From Fen-1273 sp963837815 (lineage in GTDB: Bacteria; Bacteroidota; Ignavibacteria; UBA10030; UBA6906), in NCBI GenBank assembly GCA_963837815.1, contig CAWIOS010000016.1, forward strand, positions 1 to 64,000: a stretch of 64,000 nucleotides of DNA, read 5' to 3'. The position numbers and the translations under genes were made by a program. The notes below the pieces were generated by a model that did no database searches, had not been told where the DNA came from, and saw only the letters and a list, made by a program, of their open reading frames with translations. Below, one piece after another: positions 52,251-62,496 of the stretch (the stretch's first letter is position 1; each line of letters begins with the position of its first letter).

Positions 52251-53624
52251 TCAGTTGTGTTGAACCGCATGACCATTCACGATTGTGTTGTGAACCTTCA
52301 ACCGAACCTGATTGCGCTGACGTTGAATGTCGGCCACGACAAGGTCTGCTCGCTTGCCCACCCCGATATCACCGGTACCGCACGACAGATTGTGCGCGAG
52401 CCCCGGTGCCGAGGGATCATAAATGCCGAGAGCCTTCGCCGCGGAGGTACTGCACAGTTGCGACGTTTTGAATAATGCTTCTTCAAACGTGTGCGCTCTG
52501 TGGTGTCGGTTCCAGATTCCGGGCATAGGCGTCATGAACCAGTTCATGACATTCTGAAACGCTTTGTCCATAGTAAGCACGCTCCCGTACAAAGCCTCTC
52601 CGCGATCTGTAATGTGGATGTATTCTCCCCCCTTGCTCACCATTCCCTTGACACCCGACATTTGAAATTCTTTCATACCTTCCATCCCGGAAACGAACAT
52701 ACTGTCGGTGATGATAACGCATCTGTCAATGCCCTTCCTTTCGATGATATCCATGACATAGTGCTTATCAACATGGAACCCATCGGCAATGATTTCCGCA
52801 TAGACGCGATCTGACCGAAGGAGCGTTTCCAACACTCCGCCGTCATGAAATGGTTTCGCCGAAGAGGAGGAAAACCCGTTCATCACGTGGACTGCAAGCG
52901 TGGATCCCCTGTCGATTGCCTTTTGGTATTGCACGCCGGTGGCAATGCTGTGCCCTGTCGCGCATACAATACCCTGTGAGGACAAATACTGAATCAACGT
53001 CAGAGCTGGTGCGCCCCATTCAGGGGCAACATTGACTATCCGGATATTGTCTTTGGCCGCAAGTTGAAGTTTCTTGAACAACCGCACTGACGGAGTCTGA
53101 AAATGCTTCGGATTGTGCGCCCCTCGGGATGCCTTTTCCTTTATGAACGTACCTTCAATGTAGATGCCAAAAAGCATGTCATTGTGGAAGCTCCTGTGCT
53201 CCTCGCGATAGCACGCAATGAGTTTGAAGATTTTTGTGAGCTGTGCGATCGGTGCTTCAAGAATGGCAACACCGACCAGCGTGGTTCCCTTCAAGGCGAA
53301 TGTCGTAAGTGCCCTTTCGAATCCACGCAGGTACAGATCCGCCTTCCTGCTGAACTTGCCGGTTGACTCGTTGAATGCGCCGTTTGTCAGGTCGAATCCG
53401 GCTATACCGTTCGCGTGCAGGTCTATAAACCCCGGTAGCACGTATCTGCCGGTAGCGGAAACGTGCACAGCCTGAGGATCCCGCGTGAGTCTTCCTATAG
53501 AAGCAATTCTTCCGGCTTCTATCTCTATGTCGGTCTTCGTGATGCCGCCTGGCAATAGCACGCGGCCGCCATGAATCTGGATCTTCGTCGTGGCATTTCC
53601 GTGATTAGAATCGAGCATAGCCAT
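52251..53624 (-). CDS. nagA: N-acetylglucosamine-6-phosphate deacetylase
   Basis: 457 residues, an amidohydrolase-fold enzyme that removes acetate from GlcNAc-6-P. Metal and substrate motifs: PGFIDLHANGIAGFDLTNGA, EGTFIKEKASRGAHNP, ATGHSIATG, LAVHVMNGFSSSSAKP, IADGFHVDKHYV and ITDSMFVSGM (catalytic Asp). It is longer than typical NagA (about 380 residues) because of insertions in the middle. The GlcNAc kinase is not in the window. It sits between the GH20-like gene (29 bases) and nagB. Confidence 0.88.
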   Translation of the reverse strand: MAMLDSNHGNATTKIQIHGGRVLLPGGITKTDIEIEAGRIASIGRLTRDPQAVHVSATGRYVLPGFIDLHANGIAGFDLTNGAFNESTGKFSRKADLYLRGFERALTTFALKGTTLVGVAILEAPIAQLTKIFKLIACYREEHRSFHNDMLFGIYIEGTFIKEKASRGAHNPKHFQTPSVRLFKKLQLAAKDNIRIVNVAPEWGAPALTLIQYLSSQGIVCATGHSIATGVQYQKAIDRGSTLAVHVMNGFSSSSAKPFHDGGVLETLLRSDRVYAEIIADGFHVDKHYVMDIIERKGIDRCVIITDSMFVSGMEGMKEFQMSGVKGMVSKGGEYIHITDRGEALYGSVLTMDKAFQNVMNWFMTPMPGIWNRHHRAHTFEEALFKTSQLCSTSAAKALGIYDPSAPGLAHNLSCGTGDIGVGKRADLVVADIQRQRNQVRLKVHNTIVNGHAVQHN

Positions 53625-53653
53625 GCACTGGGCGTAAACGGAGACTCACGAAG

Positions 53654-55303
53654 CTATTCCTGAAAATAGTCCGCGATGGCGTCATAAATGAGTCCGCTAT
53701 TCTGTTCTGCCGATCGCGGGGTCATCCACTCTTCTGCCCATTGTCTATACGCTCTCTTCAGTCTCCTGATCTGCGCGATCCATTCTTCTGTATTTTCTGT
53801 CCCTTTCCCTTCAGCCTTCTGCACGATTGCCTGTGCGATCAGCGCCTGCCACATCTGGAAATTTCCCCCCAGTGACCATGCATTGGCAGCATCGAACCCA
53901 CCGGTCATGCGGGGAAGAAAGCTGTTCAACTTGCCGATACCGCCCGGGACCCTCCTGCCTGCAAGCCGGATCGACGAAGTGTTTGTTTCCCAGAGAGAAT
54001 CTGTCTTCCATCTCTGAATCAGGCTTTTGATATATCCTTTCGGTGCCGGACGCATGTCCTTCATCCCGGTCCACATGATTCCCGTCGTATTCTGGTCTGA
54101 GAACGGGAACGGAAATCCCGCATCATCGATCGCATCGAAGAATTCGCGCCCCTCAACGCCAAAGAGCCTGTGTGAAACCATCGACAGAAGTTCATCGTAT
54201 GTAGCCAGCGGATGTTGCATCGTCAAAGGTGCCAGCATGAACCAGGGTTCCTGGATCTCGAAATTGGCCAACCTGACGGCCCAGCTTGTCACACACGTAC
54301 CGAGCAAACCGAGTTCAGAACATTTGCGCGCTCCGGCGATAATGTTACCGGCGTGGATTGAATGTTGTCCTGTGAACACCGCATCACCCCCCGAGCGCGA
54401 TGAACTGCAGGTGATGACATCGAATCCCTTTCGTTTGAGGAAATCGCATATGTAGAAGCTCCGGAGTTTACCGTTGGTGTCGAGAATCTCGGGAATTGTC
54501 TTTATGATGCTGCCGGAAAGCTCTGAGCTGGTGAGCCTTTTTGCCTCACTCCTTACCACTACGGACGAGGGCGTCGTATCTGTATCCCAGTAATCCCAGT
54601 CCCACATGACGAAGTCCTTTGACATGACGTCAATGTCAGCGGGCGTTTTCATAACCATATCATCCCAGATGCCGGGTCGTATTCCGTGAGAGAGAAGATC
54701 TGATGCTAAATCCTCAAGATAGTCCGCATACAATCCATTTATCCCCAGAGCCGCAACAGCGGTGGAGCATTGCGGACACGTGCCGAACACATAGGCTTCG
54801 TCTCCACCGAGATGGAAGTAGTGGATATCACCGAAGAGTTCCCGGTATTCTTGGATCCAGCGTTTCATGAACCCGCGGACTTCCCGGTTGCTTGTACAGT
54901 AGCAGTCATATCGATCAGGGTTCTCGCGGAACGGCACATACTGTCGGTGTTGAAGCACGTACTCCGCGTGACCGATAGTCTGGAGCAACGGGATTGGCTC
55001 CAACCCAAGCTGTCGAGACAGGGTCAGCAGCTCTCTGAATTCCTTTTTTGAAAATGCATCGGGTGACGCACATTCCGGACACGTCTCCCACTTGACCATG
55101 CCTTCTACTTCCCAGAGAACCGCGTTATAACCCATTGCAGACGCCTTCCGCAGCCATTTCTGAATATACTCTTTGCGGAGCGAAACGGAATTTAGATCGA
55201 TATGGAAGAGTATCAGTGGGCCTTTGCCGGCGGCAGTATTGCACCGCACGGGAGAATTCACAAGCAGCAACAATGCCAGGAAAAGGAAGTAGACTATCTT
55301 CAT
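53654..55303 (-). CDS. GH20-like beta-N-acetylhexosaminidase, exported
   Basis: 549 residues from ATG 55303, chosen for a signal peptide (MKIVYFLFLALLLLVNSPVR) and GCAGGG upstream. TIM barrel with FHIDLNSVSLRKEYIQKWLR, LWEVEGMVKW, LLQTIGHAEYVLQHR and the catalytic Asp-Glu pair in YFHLGGDEAYVFG, as in GH20 enzymes. Later WDWDYWD and CSSSRSGGDAVF. It should release terminal GlcNAc or GalNAc from glycans for the NagA/NagB pathway encoded just downstream. First gene of the minus-strand GlcNAc operon. Confidence 0.82.
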   Translation of the reverse strand: MKIVYFLFLALLLLVNSPVRCNTAAGKGPLILFHIDLNSVSLRKEYIQKWLRKASAMGYNAVLWEVEGMVKWETCPECASPDAFSKKEFRELLTLSRQLGLEPIPLLQTIGHAEYVLQHRQYVPFRENPDRYDCYCTSNREVRGFMKRWIQEYRELFGDIHYFHLGGDEAYVFGTCPQCSTAVAALGINGLYADYLEDLASDLLSHGIRPGIWDDMVMKTPADIDVMSKDFVMWDWDYWDTDTTPSSVVVRSEAKRLTSSELSGSIIKTIPEILDTNGKLRSFYICDFLKRKGFDVITCSSSRSGGDAVFTGQHSIHAGNIIAGARKCSELGLLGTCVTSWAVRLANFEIQEPWFMLAPLTMQHPLATYDELLSMVSHRLFGVEGREFFDAIDDAGFPFPFSDQNTTGIMWTGMKDMRPAPKGYIKSLIQRWKTDSLWETNTSSIRLAGRRVPGGIGKLNSFLPRMTGGFDAANAWSLGGNFQMWQALIAQAIVQKAEGKGTENTEEWIAQIRRLKRAYRQWAEEWMTPRSAEQNSGLIYDAIADYFQE

Positions 55304-55750
55304 CGAACCCTGCAGCATGTCTGCCTCGCGCAAGAGAACAGATTTGTTGCCGTAGTGATGCCCGGGGAATAGCCTCGATGCTGTTTGTTCCTTCCCGGCG
55401 TTACCCGGGAAGATACGTTTTCGCAATACTTTTGAGTTAGCAGCAGCGGTCCCGGGCCAGGTCCCGGAGTGGGCCTCCACGGCTGAGGAGGCCATCGTCC
55501 GGGCCTCTGGCGGAAATTTGCCTCATCCCCCGGCCAAAATCAACTGCACACGGGAGACTGTGAGATTCCGGAGACCTGTGAGGCGTGTTCGTACCAACAC
55601 CCCGTCAATTGTGATCGGTTGTTTCTTGAGTTTTCACGAGTTAGATTGCTTTTGCTCTTTTTCTCCACGGGACCCGCCCGCGCCGTCCCCGCCGATCCTG
55701 TTCGTGTATCATCTCGGAAGGCGGGATCCTGGATCTGACAAAATCGAATA
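55304..55750. other. Divergent promoter region
   Basis: 447 bases between the divergently transcribed GH20-like and GH2 genes. It must hold both promoters. I could not single out convincing -35/-10 boxes; Bacteroidota-type promoters differ from the E. coli consensus. Confidence 0.3.
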
Positions 55751-58001
55751 ATGAGAACCGCGTACCTGGTCATGAGCATGCTTCTTGCCGCGCCGGTCGC
55801 CCCGGCGCAAGAATCACCGAAGCGAAACGTGATTTCGCTGAACGGCATCTGGGACATTGAGGAAGGGGAAAAGGCAGCCATGCCGGCCCGCTTTCAGCAC
55901 TCCGTACCTGTTCCCGGACTCGTATCACTGGCACGCCCGCCATTCACACATGCCGGTCCCCGCGTGAGCGACAGAAAGAGCCTGGATCAGATTGACACGC
56001 TGCGGGAAGCCTTCTGGTACCGGCGCAGGTTTACCGTGAACGGTCCACTCCCTCCGGTCGCCCTGCTGAAGATTGCCAAGGCGATGTTCGGGACGAAAGT
56101 GTTTCTGAACGGAATATTCCTCGGCGAGCATTTTCCCTGCTTCACACCGGGCTACTTTGATGCCGGAGAGGCGCTCCGGGAAGGCGTCAACGACATAGCA
56201 GTCTGCGTCGGCTCCTGCAGAAGCTCGCTGCCGCTGTCAGTGCCGACCGGGTTTGACTTTGAAAAAAGAGCGGTATATACCGGGCATCTATGACGATGTC
56301 GAGCTGATACTTTCCGGCACGCCTCATGTGGTCCGTGTGCAGACCGCACCGGATATCGTGAAGGGAGCGGTCAGAGTGCAGGTGACACTCGGTCACGCCG
56401 GCAGCGCCGGGCATTCCAGGATTCACTTCACCGTGGCTGAAGCGAGGTCATCCCGTGTGGTCGCGAACGCTGTCATGGACGTGCCGTTCGTCGGCCGCGG
56501 CGGTGAGGAAACGGGCGATTCTGTCATACCGATACAGAGCCCGCATCTCTGGTCACCGGAAGACCCTTTCCTGTACGATCTCACCGTACGTACCGAGGGG
56601 GACGAATGCCGGATCCGGTTCGGCATGAGAGAGTTCCGGTTTGATACGACGACACACAAGGCCGTGTTGAACGGAAAGCCCTATTTCATGAGGGGGAGCA
56701 ACATCACGCTTTACAGGTTTTTCGAGGATGACCAGTGTGGCGATCTGCCATGGCGGACTGACTGGGTGAGATCCCTGCACAGGAGTTTCAAGCAATTCCA
56801 CTGGAACTCCCTGCGGTACTGTATCGGACTCCCTCCTGAGGAGTGGTACCGCATTGCCGATGAGGAAGGCTTTCTCCTGCAGGATGAATTCCCGGTCTGG
56901 TACGGCGGTCCCGGCTGGTGCGTCTGGCCGAAGCAGCTCGGGGCCGACGAACTGGTGCGCGAATATGCCGAATGGATGCAGGGGCGCTGGAATCATCCCT
57001 CCGTCGTCGTGTGGGATGCGAGCAACGAGACGGTATCCAATGACGGCGCCACCGACGAAACCGCCGATGCGGTGCGCCGTGTCAGGGGTCTCGATCTTTC
57101 GAAACGGCCATGGGATAACAGCTATTCCAGGCAGAGGGCGCCCGGCGACGTGTTTGAATCACATCCGTATCATTTCCAGGACAGCAATTTCACGCTCAGG
57201 GATATCGCCGGGTCCAGCATCATCCCCGGCGGGAACGTGACGGCCAACGAGGGGAAATATCCCGTCATCGTCAACGAATACGGCTGGCTCTGGCTCAACC
57301 GGGACGGGACCCCGACGACACTGACGCGGACTCTCTATGACAACCTGCTCGGCGCACATTCCTCGGTCGAACAACGCCGGCATCTCTATGCCACCTATCT
57401 TGCGGCCGAGACCGAGTTCTGGCGATGCCACCGGCAATGTGCTGCGGTCATGCATTTCACCGCACTGGGATATTCCCGCGCAGACGGTCAGACAAGCGAC
57501 CACTTCGCGGATGTCGCGACGCTGACCTATGAGAGCGAATTCCTGAGATACATTCCCGATGCATTTTCGCCGGTGGGGCTGATGCTCGATGAATGGGGAA
57601 AAGACATTACGCCGGACACACTCCATGACTTCAAAGTCATCGCCATCAATGATCTCGGAAAGGAATGGCGCGGAACCATACGCCTTCAGATCCTGAATGA
57701 GAGCGGAATTGTCTCGCAGAATTCGACGGCCGTGACGCTGCCCCCTTACGGCAGCCGATCCGTCGTCATTCCCTGCAGGGCGCCCCGTCAGACAGGTACG
57801 TACACGGTCGCAGCCATTCTCGAAACGGACGGCGAGAAGCCCGTCAGAGCTCCGCGAGATCCCCTTCCGTTAACGTTCGGCGGTATCACACTGTTTTCAG
57901 CTCATTGTTTTCCGTCAGTCAACGATATCGAGTGCCGTACTCGCATGCTTGAAGCTCCTTTTTGCGGCTCGGGTCAATCATATGGTAGTATCTGTTTGTG
58001 A
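55751..58001 (+). CDS. GH2 family glycosidase, secreted (frameshifted)
   Basis: Signal peptide (AYLVMSMLLAAPVAPAQ), then a GH2 sugar-binding domain (ISLNGIWDIEEG, FWYRRRFTV, KVFLNGIFLGEHFPC). A lost A in the AAAAAA run at about 56262-56267 splits the gene; with it restored, GFDFEKKERYIPGIYDDVEL is continuous. Barrel: LNGKPYFMRGSNITLYRFFE, acid/base Glu in WDASNETVS, nucleophile Glu in VIVNEYGWLWL. The end is ragged: after RDPLPLTFGG the sequence no longer fits the family. The nearest functional group is beta-galactosidase/glucuronidase-type GH2. It is first in the plus-strand stretch leading to the symporter. Confidence 0.8.
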
Positions 58002-58059
58002 GCGAAGAAGGCAGTGCTACGCTGGAGAACCGGGAAAGGGCTGCAAGTGGAATATCGGG

Positions 58060-58314
58060 TTGGCAAAGGCTGCGGGGATCAGCCTGCAGACCCTCCGGCA
58101 GGTTGAATCGGAACTGGCCGTCCCTGTCGACAAGCGACGCTTTCGTGCGAACATGTACGTTAGCCTCACATCGGATCGCGGGTTTGCGGAGGACGAATTC
58201 GTCGGTCGCACACTTCGCATCGGTGACCGGGCGAAAATTGTAATCCTTGAACGTGATCCGCGCTGCAGGATGATTTCCCTCGACCCGATGTATGCAGTCT
58301 TCAGGCTTTCCTGA
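58060..58314 (+). pseudogene. MOSC-domain fragment
   Basis: PVDKRRFRANMYVSLTSDRG then FAEDEFVGRTLRIGD and DPRCRMISLDP form the core of a MOSC domain (molybdenum-cofactor-related sulfur carrier). The catalytic/C-terminal remainder is cut at MYAVFRLS, and the N-terminal part is missing. A relic lodged between GH2 and the symporter. Confidence 0.65.
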
Positions 58315-58519
58315 ACGGGATTCGGTCTCCCGCCGCTCAATCAGTCGGGATCCCCGGAACGTGACATTCCCGGAACATTACCCGGAATCTTACGGGGGCT
58401 TCCGTTGACAATGCTGCCTGCACCACGTACATTTCCTCCGCTTCGCTGTAACCGCCTGCAGTCCGTCATAACGAGTTGGCGGAGTTTACGACATCCTTAA
58501 CCACGGGCAGCGGTATACC
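58315..58519. other. Intergenic upstream of the symporter
   Basis: Contains CCGGAA-rich imperfect repeats (58356-58394). No gene. Confidence 0.3.
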
Positions 58520-60354
58520 ATGTCTACGTCGTTGAAACGAGTCCTCTGCACGTTTCTCGGTGTGCTCGGGGGGACGGCGTTGTCCTATGCCGATCCGACC
58601 GAAGCCGGTTCGACGAAGCTCCTGTCGATCACGTCCCTCGATCTCCTGATCATCGTCCTGTATTTTGTCGTCGTTTTGGGCATCGGCTTCTATCTGAAGA
58701 AGTACACGCACACCGGAGAAGAGTTCTTCATGGCAGGCAGAAAGATCACCGCATGGATTGCCGGCCTTAGCTTTATCTCCGCCAATCTGAGCTCCCTGGA
58801 AACAATGGGGTGGTCGGCGATGGCATACCAGTACGGTATGCTCGGTGCCCACGCCTATCTCATCGGGGCCATTCCGGCGATTCTCTTCCTGGCAGTTGTC
58901 ATGATGCCGTTCTACTACATCAGCAGGACACATTCCGTGCCCGGGTATCTCGAAGCTTCGCTACGGAGAAGCGAGCCGCTCGCTGGCGGGGATATCGTTC
59001 TCGTTCATGACGGTGCTTGTCTGCGGTGTGAACATGTTCGCGATGGCCAAGGTCATGCAGCTGCTTCTCGGGTGGAACTTTGATCTCTGTATCTGGGTCT
59101 CCTCGGTCACGGTTGCCGTCTATGTTTCGCTGGGGGGACTGCTCTCCGCGGTGTTCAACGAGGTCCTCCAGTATTTCCTCATCTGGCTCGGCACGCTGCT
59201 CGTTCCCGATCCTTGGGCTCGATCGAGGTCGGGCGGATGGAGCAGGATGCTGGCGAGCATCAATGCGCAGCATCCCGGCACAGAACTATCACCAGACTCT
59301 GGGCCAACATGGGTTCTGCCAGCGGACAACCCGATGGGAATGCACTGGACCGGCATGGTGTTCGGCCTCGGCATCGCCGTTTCGTTCGGCTACTGGTGCA
59401 CCGATTTTCTGCAGGTCCAGCGCGTCATCGCTGCGCGCAGAGCCTTCGCGCCGCACAAAACGGGACAGCTCATTGGCGCCGATGCTTCAAGATGCTTGTG
59501 CCCATCATCGTCACGATCCCCGGACTCCTCGGGCTCGCCGCTACTGACGCAGAAAGAGGGCATTGTCCTCGTTGCCGGAGAGCGTCGCGCAGGTCATACC
59601 GGCGGGCAATAGCTTCAATGAAGTCCTTCCGCTGATGATGGCGCGCTACCTCGGACCCGGACTCCTCGGGCTTGGCGTGACCGCGATGATAGCCGGATTC
59701 ATGTCCGGCATGGCCGGCAACGTCAGCGCGTTCGCGACGGTCTGGACGTACGACGTCTATCGGCCCGCTGATCCGGAAGAACGCGTCGGACGACCGCACT
59801 ACGTGAGCATGGGGCGCTGGAGCTCGATTGGCGGCGTCGTTCATCGCCATTATGCACGGCGTACGCCGGCAAGGTTCTTCAGCAACATCCTTGTCTACCT
59901 CCAGGTGCTGGTGATGCTGTTCATCATTCCTCTGTTCGGGGTGGTCATTCATCGGGCATGCTGTGGAAACGGGCGACGGCGGCAGGGGGGTTGGGGATTT
60001 CTCGCCGGGATCCTGACCTCGATCGGGGAGTTTGTCTACGTGCACGTATTCCCGGGGTATTTCGACGCGGCACATCTCAATCCCGACCACGTGCAGCATA
60101 TCGCGCTCTCACCGCTGGCGCAGGATATGGCGGTCAACATGTACAGCGCCTTTCTGTCACTGTTGGTGAGCATGGGCGTGACGGTCATCGTGAGCATGTT
60201 CACCACCCCAAAGAAGCGCGAGGAACTCAAGAATCTGGTCTACGGGCTGACGAAGAGGCCGGAAGAAGGGCCCACGCCATGGTACAGACATCCGCACTTC
60301 TGGGCAGGCGTTGTGTTGTGCGTGCTCGTCGTGGTCAATATTCTCTTCTGGTGA
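58520..60354 (+). CDS. Sodium:solute symporter (SSS family), multiply frameshifted
   Basis: About 610 residues when frames are joined. It opens MSTSLKRVLCTFLGVLGGTA and the first helix is DLLIIVLYFVVVLGIGFYL. SSS hallmarks: EEFFMAGRKITAWIAGLSFI, SANLSSLETMGWSAMAYQYG, then after a shift near 58965 YGEASRSLAGISFSFM, MAKVMQLLLGWNF, GLGIAVSFGYWCTDFLQVQR, and after shifts near 59210 and 59490-59600 GLLGLGVTAMIAGFMSGMAG and ALSPLAQDMAVNMYSAFLSL. At least four indels. Located among glycosidases, it probably imports a sugar product with sodium. Expression as a working protein depends on the indels being errors. Confidence 0.82.
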
Positions 60355-60365
60355 CGAGGTGAACG

Positions 60366-60599
60366 ATGCAGTCTCCGCGTCAAATTGAAATCTGGTTCTT
60401 CATCGGCGCGTTGCTCCTGGTCTACGGTGTGCTGATCACGGGGGCTGGCGTCTATCACCTGATCGGTCCGCCGTCTCGGCAGATCGCCATGGGAGAACTG
60501 CACCCGGATTTCTGGTGGGGCATATTGCTCCTCGCACTGGGCGCGTTCTATTCAACGAGGTTCTGGCCGTGGCGGAAGCGCACGCCGCCGGACCGCTGA
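60366..60599 (+). CDS. Small two-helix membrane protein next to the symporter
   Basis: 77 residues, starting 11 bases after the symporter stop with GAGGTGA ahead. Two membrane helices (IWFFIGALLLVYGVLITGAG, WWGILLLALGAFYSTRFW). Similar small proteins accompany SSS symporters in Bacteroidota and related phyla, so it may be an accessory subunit. Confidence 0.7.
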   Translation: MQSPRQIEIWFFIGALLLVYGVLITGAGVYHLIGPPSRQIAMGELHPDFWWGILLLALGAFYSTRFWPWRKRTPPDR

Positions 60600-60756
60600 A
60601 TGCGTGTGCCGGGTCTGCTGCCGTCCGATCTCGGTCACCCTGCCGCTTCTCCGGGCCCGGCATAGACCCGGACGGCAAACGCCATCATCCGCGCAACACG
60701 CATGCCTTTCCAGCAGATCCTGCCGGAGTCAGGACACGTGGCCAAATCGTAGCAGA
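60600..60756. other. No gene recognised
   Basis: GC-rich stretch downstream of the small membrane protein. No terminator or gene seen. Confidence 0.3.
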
Positions 60757-60900
60757 ACCTCCGCACTTTTGCCGTCGGTCGTGCAGCAGAACCAGAAGCA
60801 TGATCTCCCCGGCGGATTTGCTCTTCTGCAGAATTCCCCGAACCCGTTTGACCCGGACACAGAGATCAGTTTTCGGGTGTTGCCCCGGGTGCCTGTCCGC
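60757..60900 (+). pseudogene. Orphan T9SS sorting-domain fragment
   Basis: Encodes LPGGFALLQNSPNPFDPDTE and ISFRVLP, the start of a type IX sorting domain. Neither the passenger protein nor the rest of the domain is present. It marks the remains of a deleted secreted-protein gene. Confidence 0.65.
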
Positions 60901-61085
60901 GATGAACCCGTCCGGCGACACCCGGTTCTCCAGGAGCGATCTCCTCATGTCTCCCTCCCTGTCAGGGGAATGAGGGGGGAATAGGGCGGACGACAACTAC
61001 AGGGGCGCGGGGGAGGAAGTCAATCCTCCTTGCCTTTCTTGCCGCTCGACGGTATCTTGCCTCCGTTGATACAAAGCAACCGCAT

Positions 61086-62429
61086 ATGCACAACTCGGGA
61101 ATGTCCATGATGAGAAGACTCTGCGTTGTGGCGCTTTGGCTGTGTGCAATGGGTACCACTGTGCACTGCCAGTACGTCGTCGATTCGACATTGCTGTTGT
61201 CAAGGCACGATATGCAGTGGTGGCGCGATGCGAAATTCGGATTATTTATCCACTACGGGTTGTATTCAATCCTCGGGCGGGGAGAGTGGGTCATGTGGGG
61301 AGGAGCAGATGGATACCGCCGAGTACTCAAAGCTCCGAGACAAGTTTGCGTGCGAGAAATTCGACGCCGCACAGTGGGTGGACATCGCCAAGCATGCCGG
61401 CTGCAAGTATATGGTGGTTACAGCACGGCATCACGACGGCTTCTGCCTCTTCGACACACATTTTGGTGACTATGATGCCAGGCACAGTGCGGCAAAAAGA
61501 GACCTGATCGGTGAGTATGTGGACGCGGCGCACAAAGCCGGGATGAGGACGGGCATCTATTATTCACCTCTTGATTGGCGGTACCCTGGATTCTTCCTCC
61601 CGGATTTCTACCGCACGAACGCTGAACAGATGAAGAAGCAAACCTACGCCCAGGTTCGGGAATTACTGACACAGTATGGGAAGATCGACATCCTGTGGTA
61701 TGACGGGGGCGAGGACAATTGGCTTGGATTCGGAGGCCTGCAGTGGGATGGCGGGAGCGGTTGGCACACACGCGGTTTCGAGAAGCCATACACCGGCAAG
61801 TTCAGCTGGGAGCCGATCAAGTTGAACACAATGGTGCGCGAACTTCAACCGAAGGTTGTCATCAGCCAGCGGAGCGGCTGGATGGGGGATTTTGAAACCC
61901 AGGAAGTGCGGCTCGGGGAGACATACAAAATAACAGGCCATGGGAGCTCTGTACAAAACTCGGCGGCGCGGGGTGGGGGTGGACACCGTCGGCCGTACCT
62001 GAGATGATGAGCCGCGATAGCTGTGTTCAGCTGCTGGTACGGGTCGTTTGTGAGGACGGCAATCTCTTACTCAACGTCGGACCGAGAGCTGACGGATCCA
62101 TCGAACCGGAGCAGGTGCAGCGATTGAGGGAGGTCGGTAGATTTCTCTCGAAGTATGGCGAGAGCATTTACAGCACCCGCGGCGGAATCTACGATCCCCT
62201 GTGGGGCGGAACTACCGTTAGCGATACGGCAATCTATGTGCACGTGCTGAAGGTGCCCCCCGACAGGATGGTCAGCCTTCCGCCGTCTTCCCGAATGGTT
62301 GTATCCGCACGATACTTGCGGGATTTCAAGAATGCAACATTTGTGCAGTCGGAAACAATGATCTCGATAACCAACATTGCCGACAAGAAAGACGAACCGG
62401 ACTTAGTCCTGAAGCTCACGCTTCGGTAG
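61086..62429 (+). CDS. GH29 alpha-L-fucosidase, secreted (frameshifted)
   Basis: Signal peptide (RRLCVVALWLCAMGTTVHC). The start may be 61086, 61101 or 61107. GH29 features: WWRDAKFGLFIHYGLYSI, MVVTARHHDGFCLFDT, KRDLIGEYVDAAHKAGMRTG, and nucleophile Asp in KIDILWYDGGEDNW. Two indels split it. One is near 61295-61305 (VMWG joins EQMDTAEYSKL). The other is near 61925-61933, where one added A gives TYKINRPWELCTKLGGAGWG leading into DGNLLLNVGPRADGSIEP. After repair the protein is complete at about 448 residues. It releases alpha-linked fucose, probably in the periplasm. Confidence 0.85.
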
Positions 62430-62496
62430 CCATCGTCGGCACAGCCAGTTTTTGCACCAGAGTGCCATCTACGCCTAGAAATCCTGCGGAGCGCCC

